Positions 15,942 to 25,285 of a stretch of DNA of 57,287 nt are shown here, piece after piece. Position numbers and translations under genes: made by a program. This DNA comes from Desulfobacterales bacterium (GTDB lineage Bacteria; Desulfobacterota; Desulfobacteria; Desulfobacterales; JARGFK01). The stretch spans positions 101,265-158,551 of the forward strand of contig JARGFK010000001.1 of NCBI GenBank assembly GCA_029211065.1, in the 5' to 3' direction. The notes under the pieces are model-generated. The model was not told where the DNA came from. It saw only the letters and a program-made list of their open reading frames with translations, and searched no databases. Numbering within the stretch: the stretch's first letter is position 1; every line of letters starts with the position of its first letter.

Positions 15942-17480
15942 CTACAGGCTTTCATCCGCAACCACCGGATGCGCCTTGAGGTATTCGAGCCGGTTCAGAC
16001 CGTTGATGTAGGCCTTGGCACTGGCGGTTATGATATCAGGGTCTGCGCCTTTGCCGAGTGCCAGCAGGCCATTCTCTCTCAGGCGCACCGTGACTTCTCC
16101 CATTGCATCGGTACCGCCGGTGAGGGCGCTGACCGAAAATCTCAACAATTCTGAGCCCGTATCGGTCAGTTTTGCGATGGTGTTGTAAACCGCGTCAATG
16201 GGGCCGTTGCCGTACCCGGCGCCTTTGACGGAGCGATCTTTGATTAAAAGTTTCACGCTGGCCATTGGCAGAACCGTCGTTCCGCTGATGACATGCAGGT
16301 ATTCCAGCCGAAAGATATCGGCGGTTCGCAGAATCCCTTCTGCCACTATAACTTCCAGATCTTCATCCACCACATGTTTTTTCTTGTCCGCCAGTTCCTT
16401 GAATTTTACAAAAACCAGTTGAACCTCTTCGTCGGAAAGATCGTATCCCAGGTCTTTGAGGTGTTCGCGCAGGGCGTGGCGACCGGAATGTTTGCCGAGG
16501 ATCATCTTGTTCTTGCTGAGTCCGATGGTTTCCGGCTTCATGATTTCGTAGGTCATGGGGTTTTTCAAGACGCCGTCCTGATGAATTCCGGCTTCATGGG
16601 CAAACGCATTGGCGCCGACAATCGCCTTGTTGGGCTGCACGATGATGCCGGTGATCATGCTCACCAGCCGGCTGGTGTGGTAAATCTGGTCTGTCCGGAT
16701 GCCGGTGGTAACCGGAAGAAAATTCGGCCGGGTATGAAGGGCCATGACCACTTCTTCCAGAGAGGTATTGCCGGCCCTTTCGCCGATGCCGTTGATGGTG
16801 ACTTCGGCCTGCCGGGCGCCGGCATTGATGGCCGCGATGGTATTGGCCGTAGCCAGGCCGAGATCGTTATGGCAGTGAACGCTTAAAACAGCCTTGTGGA
16901 TGTTGGGCGTATGGGTCATGACATATTTAACAAGGCTTTCGAATTCCTGGGGAATGGCATACCCGACGGTATCCGGCAGGTTGACGGTTGTGGCGCCGGC
17001 TTCAATGGCCGCTTCGAATACCTTGCACAGAAAGTCCCGGTCGCTGCGGGAGCCGTCCTCGGCTGAAAATTCAATATTTTCTGTGAGGGATTTGGCGTAC
17101 CTGACGGACTCCACCGCCTTTTTGACCACCTCATCCCTGGACATTTTCAACTTGTATGTCATGTGGATGTCCGAGGTGGCGATGAAGGTATGGATGCGTG
17201 GTTTGGCTGCGTTACGAATCGCTTGCCAGGCCCGGTCGATGTCTTCTCTGGAAGTGCGCGCCAGACCGGCTATTTCGATTCCTTTTATTTTATTTGCGAT
17301 GGATGAGACCGCATCAAAATCACCTTCGGATGCAGCCGGAAAACCGGCTTCCAGCACATCCACCCCCAGTTTTTCCATCTGGGAGGCCAGTCGCAGTTTT
17401 TCAGCGGTGTTCATGCTGGCGCCGGGGGATTGCTCGCCGTCCCGCAGGGTCGTGTCGAAAATAATTACTTTGTCGCTCAT
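15942..17480 (-). CDS. leuA: 2-isopropylmalate synthase
   Basis: 512 aa, ATG at 17480 after AAGGAGCAAATAAC. The N-terminal TIM barrel starts VIIFDTTLRDGEQSPGASMN, with the metal-binding motif SVHCHNDLGLATANT and VTINGIGERAGNTSLEE. The C-terminal allosteric LeuA dimer domain includes LPMASVKLLIKDRS and GNGPIDAVYNTIAKLT. It condenses 2-oxoisovalerate with acetyl-CoA, the first leucine-specific step, and is normally feedback inhibited by leucine. It is the last gene of the ilv/cim/leu series. leuB, leuC and leuD are not in the window. Confidence 0.97.
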   Translation of the reverse strand: MSDKVIIFDTTLRDGEQSPGASMNTAEKLRLASQMEKLGVDVLEAGFPAASEGDFDAVSSIANKIKGIEIAGLARTSREDIDRAWQAIRNAAKPRIHTFIATSDIHMTYKLKMSRDEVVKKAVESVRYAKSLTENIEFSAEDGSRSDRDFLCKVFEAAIEAGATTVNLPDTVGYAIPQEFESLVKYVMTHTPNIHKAVLSVHCHNDLGLATANTIAAINAGARQAEVTINGIGERAGNTSLEEVVMALHTRPNFLPVTTGIRTDQIYHTSRLVSMITGIIVQPNKAIVGANAFAHEAGIHQDGVLKNPMTYEIMKPETIGLSKNKMILGKHSGRHALREHLKDLGYDLSDEEVQLVFVKFKELADKKKHVVDEDLEVIVAEGILRTADIFRLEYLHVISGTTVLPMASVKLLIKDRSVKGAGYGNGPIDAVYNTIAKLTDTGSELLRFSVSALTGGTDAMGEVTVRLRENGLLALGKGADPDIITASAKAYINGLNRLEYLKAHPVVADESL

Positions 17481-17802
17481 GTTATTTGCTCCTTATGATG
17501 TCCGTTGCCTGTTGTCCCTTGTCAGTCGTCCGTTGTCCGTAGAGCTTTAACCGCCCGTTCGCTTGGCTCCCTCAAGACGCAAAGGACGCGAAGATTTTTG
17601 GCCGTATCGGGTAGCCGGCCGAAAGAGCCTGGCCGGCATACGATCCGGCCAAAGCTGTCCGTTTCAATCCAAATAAACCAGAGAAACCAAGAACAACGGA
17701 CCGCGGACCTTGCTTCCCAATCGCCAATCAACAATCAAAAATAACCAATCCGACCCGCCACGGATCACGGACATCGGACAATAAACAATTGACCTTCAAT
17801 CT
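17481..17802. repeat. Repeat mosaic between leuA and cimA
   Basis: No gene is seen in these 322 bases. From left: TGTCCGTTGCCTGTTGTCCC and TCGTCCGTTGTCCG units; a diverged GAACCGC-element fragment (about 17551-17700, with AAGACGCAAAGGACGCGAAG); a GATTG-family scrap (CAATCGCCAATCAACAATC); an ATCACGGACATCGGACAAT run; and a CTTCAG arm that runs into the end of cimA. Confidence 0.65.
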
Positions 17803-19431
17803 TCAGCCTTCGGTCTTCAGCCTATTTGGCTGTTCTTTCCCGGCCGATAGTTTATAATGGAAGCTGTCTGCCAGCGCCTGCCAGCTTGCTTCGATGATAT
17901 CTTCGGATACGCCGATGGTGCTCCAGATGTTATCCTGGTCCCGGGATGCGATAATCACCCGGACCTTGGCAGCGGTTCCATCCCTTCCGTCGATGACGCG
18001 AACCTTGAAATCGACCAGTTGCATGCTGTCGAGATGGGGGTAAAACTTATCCAGCGCCTTGCGCAGGGCGTTGTCCAGGGCGCTGACAGGTCCGCTGCCT
18101 TCGGCGGCGGTGATTTCCTCCTGGCCCTCAACTGAAATCTTGATGGTTGCATGGGCTGAACAGGGTTTGTCCTTGTCCTTTTCAATGGTGACCCTGAAGG
18201 ACTCCAGTTCAAAAAGGGGTTGGAACTGTTTCGTAAACTTTTCTACCAGAATCTTAAACGACCCATCGGCCACATCAAACTGGAACCCCTGCTGTTCCAG
18301 TTTTTTAATTTCCGAGACAATGCGGCTGCTGTCAAATCCGTTGGCGCCGAGTTCAACCCCCAGTTCTTTGGCTTTATATTCGATATTGCTTTTACCGGAA
18401 AGGTCTGAAATCAGCACACGGCGCTCATTTCCGACGTCTTCAGGGGTCATGTGCTCGTATGCCATGGGGATTTTCATGATGGCATTCACATGAATGCCGC
18501 CTTTATGGGCAAACGCGCTGTTGCCGACAAACGGTCGCGTGGTCAGGGGGATCATGTTGGCGGTCTCGCTGACAAAACGGGATATTTTTTTCAGTTTTAC
18601 CAGATTTTCCGGTGTAACGCAGGGCCGATTCATTTTTAAGGAAAGAATCGGAATGATCGACGTCAGGTCGGCATTGCCGCACCTTTCGCCGTAACCGTTG
18701 ATGGTGCCTTGGACCATTACCGCGCCGGCCCGTACCGCAGTGATCGAATTGGCCACCGCCAACCCGCAGTCATTATGGGCGTGGATGCCGATTTTGATTG
18801 GCAGCGGCCTGTTCGGTTCTAAACGGAAATAATCACGCAAAGCGTTTTCGACTTCATTGATAGTCGCTTTTATTTCAAAAGGGAGCGTCCCGCCATTGGT
18901 GTCGCACAATACAACGGTGTCGGCGCCGCCCTTGAGCGCGGCAAAGACGGTTTCTACGGCGTAATCACGGTTGCCTTTAAACCCGTCGAAAAAATGCTCC
19001 GCATCGTAGATGACATCACGGTCCTGTTGCTTTAAATAACCGATCGTCTCTTTAATCATGGCCAGGTTTTCATCCAGCGAATTGTACATGACCTGTTCGA
19101 CGTGCAGGTCCCAGCTTTTACCGAATATGGTGATGGCCGGGGTGTCGCTTTTGATCAGTTCCGTCAGGTTTTGATCGTCTTCCGGGTGAATGCCCGGTTT
19201 TCGGGTGGAACCGAAGGCCGTTAATTTGGCGTTTTTCAACTCGGCCTTTTTCGCCAGTTTAAAAAACTGCTTGTCCCGGGGATTGGAACCCGGCCAGCCA
19301 CCTTCTATGTAATGAATCCCCAGGTCATCCAGCCGTTGAGCGATCCTGATTTTTTCTTCCGCGCTGAAATTGATGTTTTCACCCTGGGTGCCGTCTCTTA
19401 AGGTGGTGTCGTACAGCAGTATCGGTTCCAT
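17803..19431 (-). CDS. cimA: (R)-citramalate synthase
   Basis: 542 aa from the ATG at 19431; an in-frame ATG at 19464 is the alternative. It is a LeuA-like barrel (LYDTTLRDGTQGENINFS, IHAHNDCGLAVANSI, GTINGYGERCGNADL) with the citramalate-synthase feature HYIEGGWPGSNPRD and a C-terminal LeuA dimer domain. It makes citramalate from pyruvate and acetyl-CoA, opening the threonine-independent isoleucine route. Its location inside the ilv block supports this. The last residues (NRLKTEG) and the stop codon are encoded by a CTGAAG intergenic repeat. Confidence 0.93.
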   Translation of the reverse strand: MEPILLYDTTLRDGTQGENINFSAEEKIRIAQRLDDLGIHYIEGGWPGSNPRDKQFFKLAKKAELKNAKLTAFGSTRKPGIHPEDDQNLTELIKSDTPAITIFGKSWDLHVEQVMYNSLDENLAMIKETIGYLKQQDRDVIYDAEHFFDGFKGNRDYAVETVFAALKGGADTVVLCDTNGGTLPFEIKATINEVENALRDYFRLEPNRPLPIKIGIHAHNDCGLAVANSITAVRAGAVMVQGTINGYGERCGNADLTSIIPILSLKMNRPCVTPENLVKLKKISRFVSETANMIPLTTRPFVGNSAFAHKGGIHVNAIMKIPMAYEHMTPEDVGNERRVLISDLSGKSNIEYKAKELGVELGANGFDSSRIVSEIKKLEQQGFQFDVADGSFKILVEKFTKQFQPLFELESFRVTIEKDKDKPCSAHATIKISVEGQEEITAAEGSGPVSALDNALRKALDKFYPHLDSMQLVDFKVRVIDGRDGTAAKVRVIIASRDQDNIWSTIGVSEDIIEASWQALADSFHYKLSAGKEQPNRLKTEG

Positions 19432-19508
19432 CTCGTTTATCTCTCCAAGTTGTTTGAGATTCATTTGCCGGTCTTGCGTTCCGGCGCGAAGCTAAAAAAG
19501 AAGCAAGC

Positions 19509-19755
19509 TGAACCGCGAAGACGCAAAGTGCGCAAAGGGTTTGTTTTATTTTTCTTCCTGACCGGGTGATACGATCAGGAAGAAGGCAATTGCCCTGCGG
19601 GGCAGACCGTTTGGCCAGTGTTACGCCACAGAACCGCGCGTAAGCATATCTTTAAAACGGTCATCTTTGCGCGAACCGATAGGCGGCCGTTTTCTTTCGG
19701 CCGGCTGCCCGATTCGCGCAAAAACCTTTGCGTTCTTTGCGCCTTTGCGGTTCAA
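19509..19755 (-). repeat. GAACCGC structured element, full copy, reversed
   Basis: Inverted ends: CTGAACCGCGAAGACGCAAA and CTTTGCGCCTTTGCGGTTCA. The internal order is reversed relative to the 12926, 48639 and 49557 copies: the TCTTCCTGA...TCAGGAAGA hairpin comes first, then CCACAGAACCGCGCG, then the CGAACCG/CGGCCG hairpin. It fills the cimA-ilvC gap. Confidence 0.83.
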
Positions 19756-19759
19756 TCCA

Positions 19760-20815
19760 TTAGTATTTCTTCCGATTTTCCGGCCGCAGGGCCCGCACGG
19801 CAGCACCGGCCCGCCACATTTCGGAATTTCTTAAGGTGGTCAGTTCCTTTTGCAGCTTTTCACGGTAATCGGCCGCGCTGTTTACTTCCAGTACCCGTTT
19901 GCATTCGGCGCCTGAAGCGACCCGATCATAGAGCGCATTGAACACCGGCGCCACCGCATCCCGGAATTTCGGCGCCCAGTCCAGCGCTCCCCGCTGGGCG
20001 GTGGCGCTGCAGTTTGCGTACATCCAGTCCATACCGTTTTCCGCTACCAGCAGGATCAGGCTCTGGGTCAGCTCTTCCACGGTTTCATTAAACGCTTCAC
20101 TGGGGGTGTGGCCGTGTTTGCGCAGCAGCCCGTATTGGGCTTCCATCACACCCGCCAGACAGCCCATCAACACACCGCGTTCTCCGGTCAGGTCGCTGAA
20201 GACTTCTTTTTCAAATGTCGTTGGAAACAGATATCCCGACCCGATGGCGATCCCCAGGGCGATGGTGCGTTCCTTGGCCTTTCCGGTATAATCCTGGTGA
20301 ATGGCAAAGCTGGAGTTAAGACCGCTGCCTTCCAAAAAGTTTGTGCGCAGGGTGGTTCCGGAACCTTTGGGGGCGACCAGGATGACATCGACAAAATCCG
20401 GCGGGATGATGCCGGTCTGGTCTTTGTACGTAATTGAAAACCCATGGGAAAAGTAAAGTGCATCCCCTTTATTCAGACATTTTTTTATCTGCGGCCAGGT
20501 GGCCTTCTGGCCGGCATCCGACAGCAGGTTTTGGATGACCGTTCCTTTTTTTGCGGCTTCTTCAATGGGAAAAAGTGTTTTGCCCGGCACAAAGCCGTCT
20601 GCCACGGCACGGTCCCAGGATTTGCTTTTTTCGCGCTGTCCCACAATAACGTTAATGCCGTTGTCCCTCAGGTTCTGAGACTGCCCGGGACCCTGGACGC
20701 CATATCCCAGCACCGCCACCGTTTCATTTTTCAATACCTCCCGGGCACGGTCCAGGGGGAATTCCTCTGCTGTGATGACTTCTTCCAATACGCCGCCAAA
20801 ATCAATAGTTGCCAT
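19760..20815 (-). CDS. ilvC: Ketol-acid reductoisomerase
   Basis: 351 aa, ATG at 20815 with GAGGATATTTTAC upstream. The NADPH fold has VAVLGYGVQGPGQSQNLRDN with GQREKSKSW as the cofactor loop, and the metal/substrate part has FSDLTGERGVLMGCLAGVME and HTPSEAFNETVEELTQSL. The GVQGPGQ variant of the usual GSQGHAH loop marks a distinct subgroup of the enzyme. It converts acetolactate or acetohydroxybutyrate to the dihydroxy acids in valine and isoleucine synthesis. It lies downstream of ilvH in the same direction. Confidence 0.97.
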   Translation of the reverse strand: MATIDFGGVLEEVITAEEFPLDRAREVLKNETVAVLGYGVQGPGQSQNLRDNGINVIVGQREKSKSWDRAVADGFVPGKTLFPIEEAAKKGTVIQNLLSDAGQKATWPQIKKCLNKGDALYFSHGFSITYKDQTGIIPPDFVDVILVAPKGSGTTLRTNFLEGSGLNSSFAIHQDYTGKAKERTIALGIAIGSGYLFPTTFEKEVFSDLTGERGVLMGCLAGVMEAQYGLLRKHGHTPSEAFNETVEELTQSLILLVAENGMDWMYANCSATAQRGALDWAPKFRDAVAPVFNALYDRVASGAECKRVLEVNSAADYREKLQKELTTLRNSEMWRAGAAVRALRPENRKKY

Positions 20816-20877
20816 GTAAAATATCCTCCTCAGTTAATATGTTTGTAGTCCAAATCCGTTAATATAAAGATCAGGTT

Positions 20878-21004
20878 ATTAGGCTGAAGGCTGAAGGATA
20901 ATTTTAACTTCAGTTCCTACTGCCTACTGCCCAATCGTCTCTTGTCACTATTTACTTGTTACTCGTCGCAATCCTTTTAACCTTCAGCCTATCCACCTTC
21001 AGCC
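20878..21004. repeat. CTGAAG/CTTCAG inverted-arm element with nested units
   Basis: Left arm ATTAGGCTGAAGGCTGAAGG, right arm CCTTCAGCCTATCCACCTTC-AGCC. The core contains CTACTGCCTACTGCC and ACTTGTTACTCGTCG units seen elsewhere. It separates ilvC from ilvH within the operon. Confidence 0.7.
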
Positions 21005-21009
21005 TTATT

Positions 21010-21498
21010 CTATTTGGGTTCGCGGTACAGTGCGATGATGCCTGTTTTTGCGATTTCCTTTATCCCGATGGGCTTGAGCAGGCTCATTATCGCCGCCAGT
21101 TTCCCTTCATCGCCGGTTATCTCAATGGTGTAATGCTCCAGCCCCACATCCACCACCTTGCATCGAAATATATCGACGATCCTTAAAATTTCAGCGCGAT
21201 TCTCGGGTTTGGCTTTTACTTTAATCAGTGCCATTTCCCTTTCAACATACGCGGTGCCGGTGAGTTCGTGCACCTTAATGACATTGATCAGCTTATTGAG
21301 CTGCTTATTGATCTGCTCGATTCCCAGGGTGTTGGCTTTGGTGACTATCGTGATCCGGGACACCAAAGGCTCCGTGGTTTCGGCTACGCAGAGACTCTCT
21401 ATATTGTAGCCTCGGCCGCTGAAGAGTCCTGCGATTCTGGAAAGCACGCCCGGTTGATTGTCCACAAGAATTGAAAGCACGTGTTTTTCTGCTGTCAT
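21010..21498 (-). CDS. ilvH: Acetolactate synthase small (regulatory) subunit
   Basis: 162 aa. The N-terminal ACT domain is clear: HVLSILVDNQPGVLSRIAGL, then FSGRGYNIESLCVAET and LVSRITIV. A C-terminal domain includes IVDIFRCKVVDVG. It binds the catalytic subunit encoded just upstream and confers activity and valine sensitivity. About 50 bases separate it from ilvB. Confidence 0.96.
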   Translation of the reverse strand: MTAEKHVLSILVDNQPGVLSRIAGLFSGRGYNIESLCVAETTEPLVSRITIVTKANTLGIEQINKQLNKLINVIKVHELTGTAYVEREMALIKVKAKPENRAEILRIVDIFRCKVVDVGLEHYTIEITGDEGKLAAIMSLLKPIGIKEIAKTGIIALYREPK

Positions 21499-21548
21499 TT
21501 TATAATCCTTTTCTTATTAGTCCTTCGTTACTCGTCCCTCATCTCTCT

Positions 21549-23234
21549 TCACACCAGCAGCATTTCCGTAATCGGCGCACCGGCGGGTACCATCGGATAG
21601 ACGCACTCTTCTCTTTCAATGACAAAATCCATGATAACGGTTTTAGGTGAAAAAAGACCTTCCCTGAGAACCGCTTCAACCTCTTCCGGTTTTTGGGCCC
21701 TTAAGCCGACGGCGCCATAAGCCTCGGCCAGTTTCACAAAATCAGGGGCATGCTCCACAAGGGTGCAGGCGTAGCGTTTTTCGTAGAAAAATTCCTGCCA
21801 CTGTCTCACCATGCCGAGAAATCCATTGTTTAGAATAACGATTTTAACCGGCAGGCAGTACTGAACGGCCGTTGCCATCTCCTGGATGTTCATCTGGATG
21901 CTGGCGTCTCCGGCAATATCGACCACCAGTTTGTCCGGAAAGGCGATTTGGGCGCCGATGGCGGCAGGGAGTCCGAAGCCCATGGCGCCGAGCCCGCCGG
22001 ATGTGAGAAGGTGCTGGGGGTTGTCGAAATGATAGTATTGCGCGGCCCACATCTGGTTCTGGCCGACTTCGGTGGAAATAATCGCATCGCCCCGGGTCAG
22101 TTCATACAGTTTTTCAACCACGTATTGGGGTTTGATGACAGCGCCCTGCTGATAGGCAAAGGGCTGGGTCTTTTTCCAATCTTCAATCTGATCCAGCCAG
22201 ATTTTTCGTTTTTTTTGAACATCACTCAGATCCGTTTCATCCAGGAGTTTGTTCAGATGGGTCAGGGTGATCTTACAGTCTCCCACAACCGGGACGGCAA
22301 CCGGTATGTTTTTACGGATGGATGTCGGGTCGATGTCGATATGGACAATCTTGGCATGGGGCGTAAACGTATCGGTTTTGCCCGTAACGCGGTCGTCAAA
22401 CCGGACGCCCACGGCAATCATCAGGTCACATTTGCCGGAGGAGGTGTTGGCCCGGTAGGTTCCATGCATGCCGATCATTCCCATGCACAAAGGATCCGAA
22501 CCCGGGAAGGCGCCCATGCCCATCAGGGAGGTCGTCACCGGGATCTGGGTTTTTCGCGCCAGTTCCGTCAGCTCCCGGGCGGCCTTGGAGAGAAGGACGC
22601 CGCCGCCGGCAAAAATAATGGGCCGTTTGGCTTCCCGTATCAGCTCCACCACCTTATGCAGCTGTTTCATGTTGGGATTGTAGGTGGGGTTGTAGGAACG
22701 CAGCTTTACCGTTTTGGGCGCTTTATATTCAATGGTGTTCTGGACGACGTTTTTGGGAATATCGACTAAAACCGGTCCGGGTCGTCCGGAGCTGGCAATA
22801 AAAAAAGCTTCTTTGATGGTTTGCGCCAGCTCTTCGGTTGAATTGACCAGATAATTGTGCTTGGTGCAGGGACGAGTGATGCCGACGATGTCCACCTCCT
22901 GAAAGGCGTCGTTTCCGATAAGATGGGAAGGAACCTGACCGGTGATGATAACGACCGGAATGGAGTCCATGAAGGCGTTGGCGATACCGGTGATGGTATT
23001 GGTGGCGCCGGGGCCGGATGTCACCAGGCAGACACCGACCCGGCCGCTGGCGCGGGCGTATCCGTCGGCGGCATGAATGGCCCCCTGCTCATGGCGGACA
23101 AAAATGTGCCGCAAATCGCTTCTCAACAGTTCGTCGTAAATATCAATAACACAACCGCCGGGATAACCGAAGATGGTGTCAACCCCTTCGTCCTTCAGTG
23201 TTTTCAGTAAAATCTGTGCACCTGTTAATTTCAT
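21549..23234 (-). CDS. ilvB: Acetolactate synthase large (catalytic) subunit
   Basis: 561 aa, ATG at 23234 after AAGGAACAGATT. Thiamine-diphosphate enzyme features: FVRHEQGAIHAADGYARASG with the catalytic Glu, GVCLVTSGPGATNTITGIAN, and the ThDP/Mg motif GDASIQMNIQEMATAV...LNNG. It makes acetolactate from two pyruvates, or acetohydroxybutyrate from pyruvate plus 2-oxobutyrate supplied by the CimA route. Confidence 0.97.
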   Translation of the reverse strand: MKLTGAQILLKTLKDEGVDTIFGYPGGCVIDIYDELLRSDLRHIFVRHEQGAIHAADGYARASGRVGVCLVTSGPGATNTITGIANAFMDSIPVVIITGQVPSHLIGNDAFQEVDIVGITRPCTKHNYLVNSTEELAQTIKEAFFIASSGRPGPVLVDIPKNVVQNTIEYKAPKTVKLRSYNPTYNPNMKQLHKVVELIREAKRPIIFAGGGVLLSKAARELTELARKTQIPVTTSLMGMGAFPGSDPLCMGMIGMHGTYRANTSSGKCDLMIAVGVRFDDRVTGKTDTFTPHAKIVHIDIDPTSIRKNIPVAVPVVGDCKITLTHLNKLLDETDLSDVQKKRKIWLDQIEDWKKTQPFAYQQGAVIKPQYVVEKLYELTRGDAIISTEVGQNQMWAAQYYHFDNPQHLLTSGGLGAMGFGLPAAIGAQIAFPDKLVVDIAGDASIQMNIQEMATAVQYCLPVKIVILNNGFLGMVRQWQEFFYEKRYACTLVEHAPDFVKLAEAYGAVGLRAQKPEEVEAVLREGLFSPKTVIMDFVIEREECVYPMVPAGAPITEMLLV

Positions 23235-23325
23235 AATCTGTTCCTTATTGTTAATGTGACTCGTAAATTAAACGATCCATAACTCATGGTTGAGCTTCCA
23301 GGCATATCGGCTGACGGTCAAAAGT

Positions 23326-23390
23326 TGCTTGTCCTTGCCGACTGCCAACTGCTAACTGCCTACTGCCTACTGCTTACTGCCTACTTCTCT
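23326..23390. repeat. CTACTGCC tandem repeat
   Basis: Units run CTTGCCGACTGCCAACTGCT, AACTGCCTACTGCCTACTGC, TTACTGCCTACTTC. It lies in the 171-base ilvD-ilvB gap. Related units occur at 20918, and inverted at 4370 and 51531. Confidence 0.7.
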
Positions 23391-23405
23391 GACCCCCGGT
23401 TCCCG

Positions 23406-25076
23406 CTATTTCAACACCGCCCCCTTGCTGCCGGACGAAACCATCCGGGCATATCGGGCCATATATCCGTGGGTGATTTTGGGTTCCGGCGGCGACCAGG
23501 CGGCCAGTCGGTCCTTTATTTCCTGGTCGGATAGTTTCAGGGTTATTGTTTTTGCAGGAATGTCGATGGCTATCCGGTCCCCCTCTTGGACGATGGCGAT
23601 GGGGCCGCCCTGCATGGCTTCCGGTGATATGTGGCCGATGGAAGCGCCGCGGGAGCCGCCGGAAAAACGACCGTCGGTAATCAGGGCCACATGGGCATCC
23701 ATCCCCATGCCGGCAATGGCTGCCGTGGGGCTCAGCATTTCCTGCATTCCCGGCCCGCCCATCGGTCCTTCATACCGGACCACCAGTACATCTCCTTTTT
23801 TAATTTTACCGCCCATGATGGCCTGGCTGACCGCCTCCTCAGAATCAAACACACGCGCCGGGCCTTCATGCCGCAGCATTTCCGGCAATACCGCGGATTG
23901 CTTCACCACGCACCCCTGGGGCGCCAGGTTGCCGAAAAGAATCGCCAGGCCGCCTTCGGCATGGTAGGGATTGTCCAGCGAATGAATAACGTCGGCATCC
24001 AGCACTTTAACGTTTTGAATGTTTTCGGCAACACTGGCGCCGGTCACGGTCAAACAGTCCGTGTGGATCAGGCCGCTTTCGGAAAGCACCTTGATGACGG
24101 CGGGTACGCCGCCGGCCCGGTTTAAATCCTCCAGATGGTGCCGGCCGCCCGGGCTCATGGAACAGAGGTGCGGCGTTTCCCGGCTGACTTCATTGATCAG
24201 ATTCAGGTCCATGCTGAAGTGCGCTTCATCGGCCAGCGCCGTCAGGTGCAAAACCGTATTGGTGGAGCACCCCAGGGCCATGTCCACACGCAGGGCGTTT
24301 TTAAAGGCCTTGTCCGTCAGAATTTTTGAGGGGGTGATCCCCCTGTTAAACAGGTCCAAAATCCGCATGCCGGCTTCTTTGGCCAAACGCAGCCGGGCGG
24401 ACATGACCGCCGGGATGGTGCCGTTGCCGGGCAGGGCCAGGCCGATGGCTTCGGACAGGCAGTTCATGGAGTTGGCGGTAAACATTCCGGCGCAGGACCC
24501 GCAGGTGGGGCAGGCGGCGTCTTCGTAAGCAGCCAGCTCCGTTTCGGTCATTTTGCCGGAACGAACGGCGCCGACGCATTCAAACACCGTAATCAGATCG
24601 ATTTTCTTGCCGTGGGGCTTCCCGGGTTCGGTTCCGGCCAGCATGGGGCCGCCGCTGATGACGATACTGGGCAGATCCAGCCGGGCGGCCGCCATCAACA
24701 TCCCGGGAACGATCTTGTCGCAGTTGGGAACCAGTACCAGGGCGTCAAATGCGTGCGCCACTGCCATGACTTCGATGGAATCGGCAATCAATTCGCGGCT
24801 GCCGAGCACATATTTCATGCCGACATGATTCATGGCGATGCCGTCACAGATGCCGATGGTCCCGAACTCGATGGGTGTTCCGCCTGCCATGTAAATGCCG
24901 GCCTTGACGGCATCAACGATTTGATTCAGATGGGAATGGCCCGGTATGATCTGATTGGCTGAATTGGCGATGCCGATGAGCGGGCGCTCTATTTCAGCGT
25001 CGGTATAGCCGATCGCTTTGAAAAGGGAACGATGGGGAGCTCTTTCAACGCCTTTTTTGACACTGTCGCTTTTCAT
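23406..25076 (-). CDS. ilvD: Dihydroxy-acid dehydratase
   Basis: 556 aa, ATG at 25076 after AGGAGGTTTTAAA. Fe-S ligand motifs are present: [12 protein letters not shown] and [20 protein letters not shown]; the C-terminal [19 protein letters not shown] is diagnostic. It dehydrates dihydroxy acids to 2-oxoisovalerate and 3-methyl-2-oxovalerate. It is the first structural gene after the attenuator at 25092-25256, so its transcription should set the level of the whole ilv/cim/leu series. Confidence 0.97.
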   Translation of the reverse strand: MKSDSVKKGVERAPHRSLFKAIGYTDAEIERPLIGIANSANQIIPGHSHLNQIVDAVKAGIYMAGGTPIEFGTIGICDGIAMNHVGMKYVLGSRELIADSIEVMAVAHAFDALVLVPNCDKIVPGMLMAAARLDLPSIVISGGPMLAGTEPGKPHGKKIDLITVFECVGAVRSGKMTETELAAYEDAACPTCGSCAGMFTANSMNCLSEAIGLALPGNGTIPAVMSARLRLAKEAGMRILDLFNRGITPSKILTDKAFKNALRVDMALGCSTNTVLHLTALADEAHFSMDLNLINEVSRETPHLCSMSPGGRHHLEDLNRAGGVPAVIKVLSESGLIHTDCLTVTGASVAENIQNVKVLDADVIHSLDNPYHAEGGLAILFGNLAPQGCVVKQSAVLPEMLRHEGPARVFDSEEAVSQAIMGGKIKKGDVLVVRYEGPMGGPGMQEMLSPTAAIAGMGMDAHVALITDGRFSGGSRGASIGHISPEAMQGGPIAIVQEGDRIAIDIPAKTITLKLSDQEIKDRLAAWSPPEPKITHGYMARYARMVSSGSKGAVLK

Positions 25077-25091
25077 TTTTAAAACCTCCTG

Positions 25092-25132
25092 AAAAAAAAA
25101 CCGTTATCAGTTTTGGGCTGATAACGGTTTTA
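25092..25132 (-). terminator. Attenuator (terminator) hairpin of the ilv operon
   Basis: On the minus strand AACCGTTATCAG pairs with CTGATAACGGTT across an 8-nt loop, and a run of at least nine U follows (A-run 25092-25100 on the plus strand). It ends about 15 bases before the ilvD start codon, after the leader peptide gene. The upstream strand of this stem (25116-25127) can instead pair with 25161-25172, which overlaps the leader stop codon. Confidence 0.93.
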
Positions 25133-25160
25133 TTAAGTGATGATGAGATTTGGTTTTAGG

Positions 25161-25239
25161 CCATTATCAACCCTGTGCCTCGTAGTTGGGAAGTACACCG
25201 ACTACGAGGAGAATAATTAGGCTAATAAGGTTGATAAGG
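25161..25239 (-). promoter_or_regulatory. Alternative pairing segments 1 and 2 of the ilv attenuator
   Basis: Segment 1 (minus-strand CCTTATCAACC, 25229-25239) pairs with segment 2 (GGTTGATAATGG, 25161-25172). Segment 2 also pairs along 12 bases, with two G-U pairs, with segment 3 (CCGTTATCAGCC, 25116-25127), which is part of the terminator stem. Thus 1:2 plus 3:4 terminates, and 2:3 antiterminates. A further internal stem CTCGTAGT/ACTACGAG lies in the leader codons. Confidence 0.85.
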
Positions 25240-25256
25240 GCCGGTCCGGTTCTCAT
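25167..25256 (-). CDS. Branched-chain amino acid leader peptide (ilvL-like)
   Basis: A 29-codon frame on the minus strand reads MRTGPALINLISLIILLVVG, then VLPNYEAQG and a TGA stop. Thirteen of the 29 residues are Leu, Ile or Val, all between residues 7 and 22. This is the composition expected of a ribosome-stalling leader for an operon making all three amino acids. A weak ribosome site (TTGGAT) precedes the ATG. The stop codon lies inside the antiterminator segment, so a ribosome that finishes the leader blocks antitermination. Confidence 0.88.
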   Translation of the reverse strand: MRTGPALINLISLIILLVVGVLPNYEAQG

Positions 25257-25285
25257 TTTTATATCCAAAATTGTTTTAAGAATAA

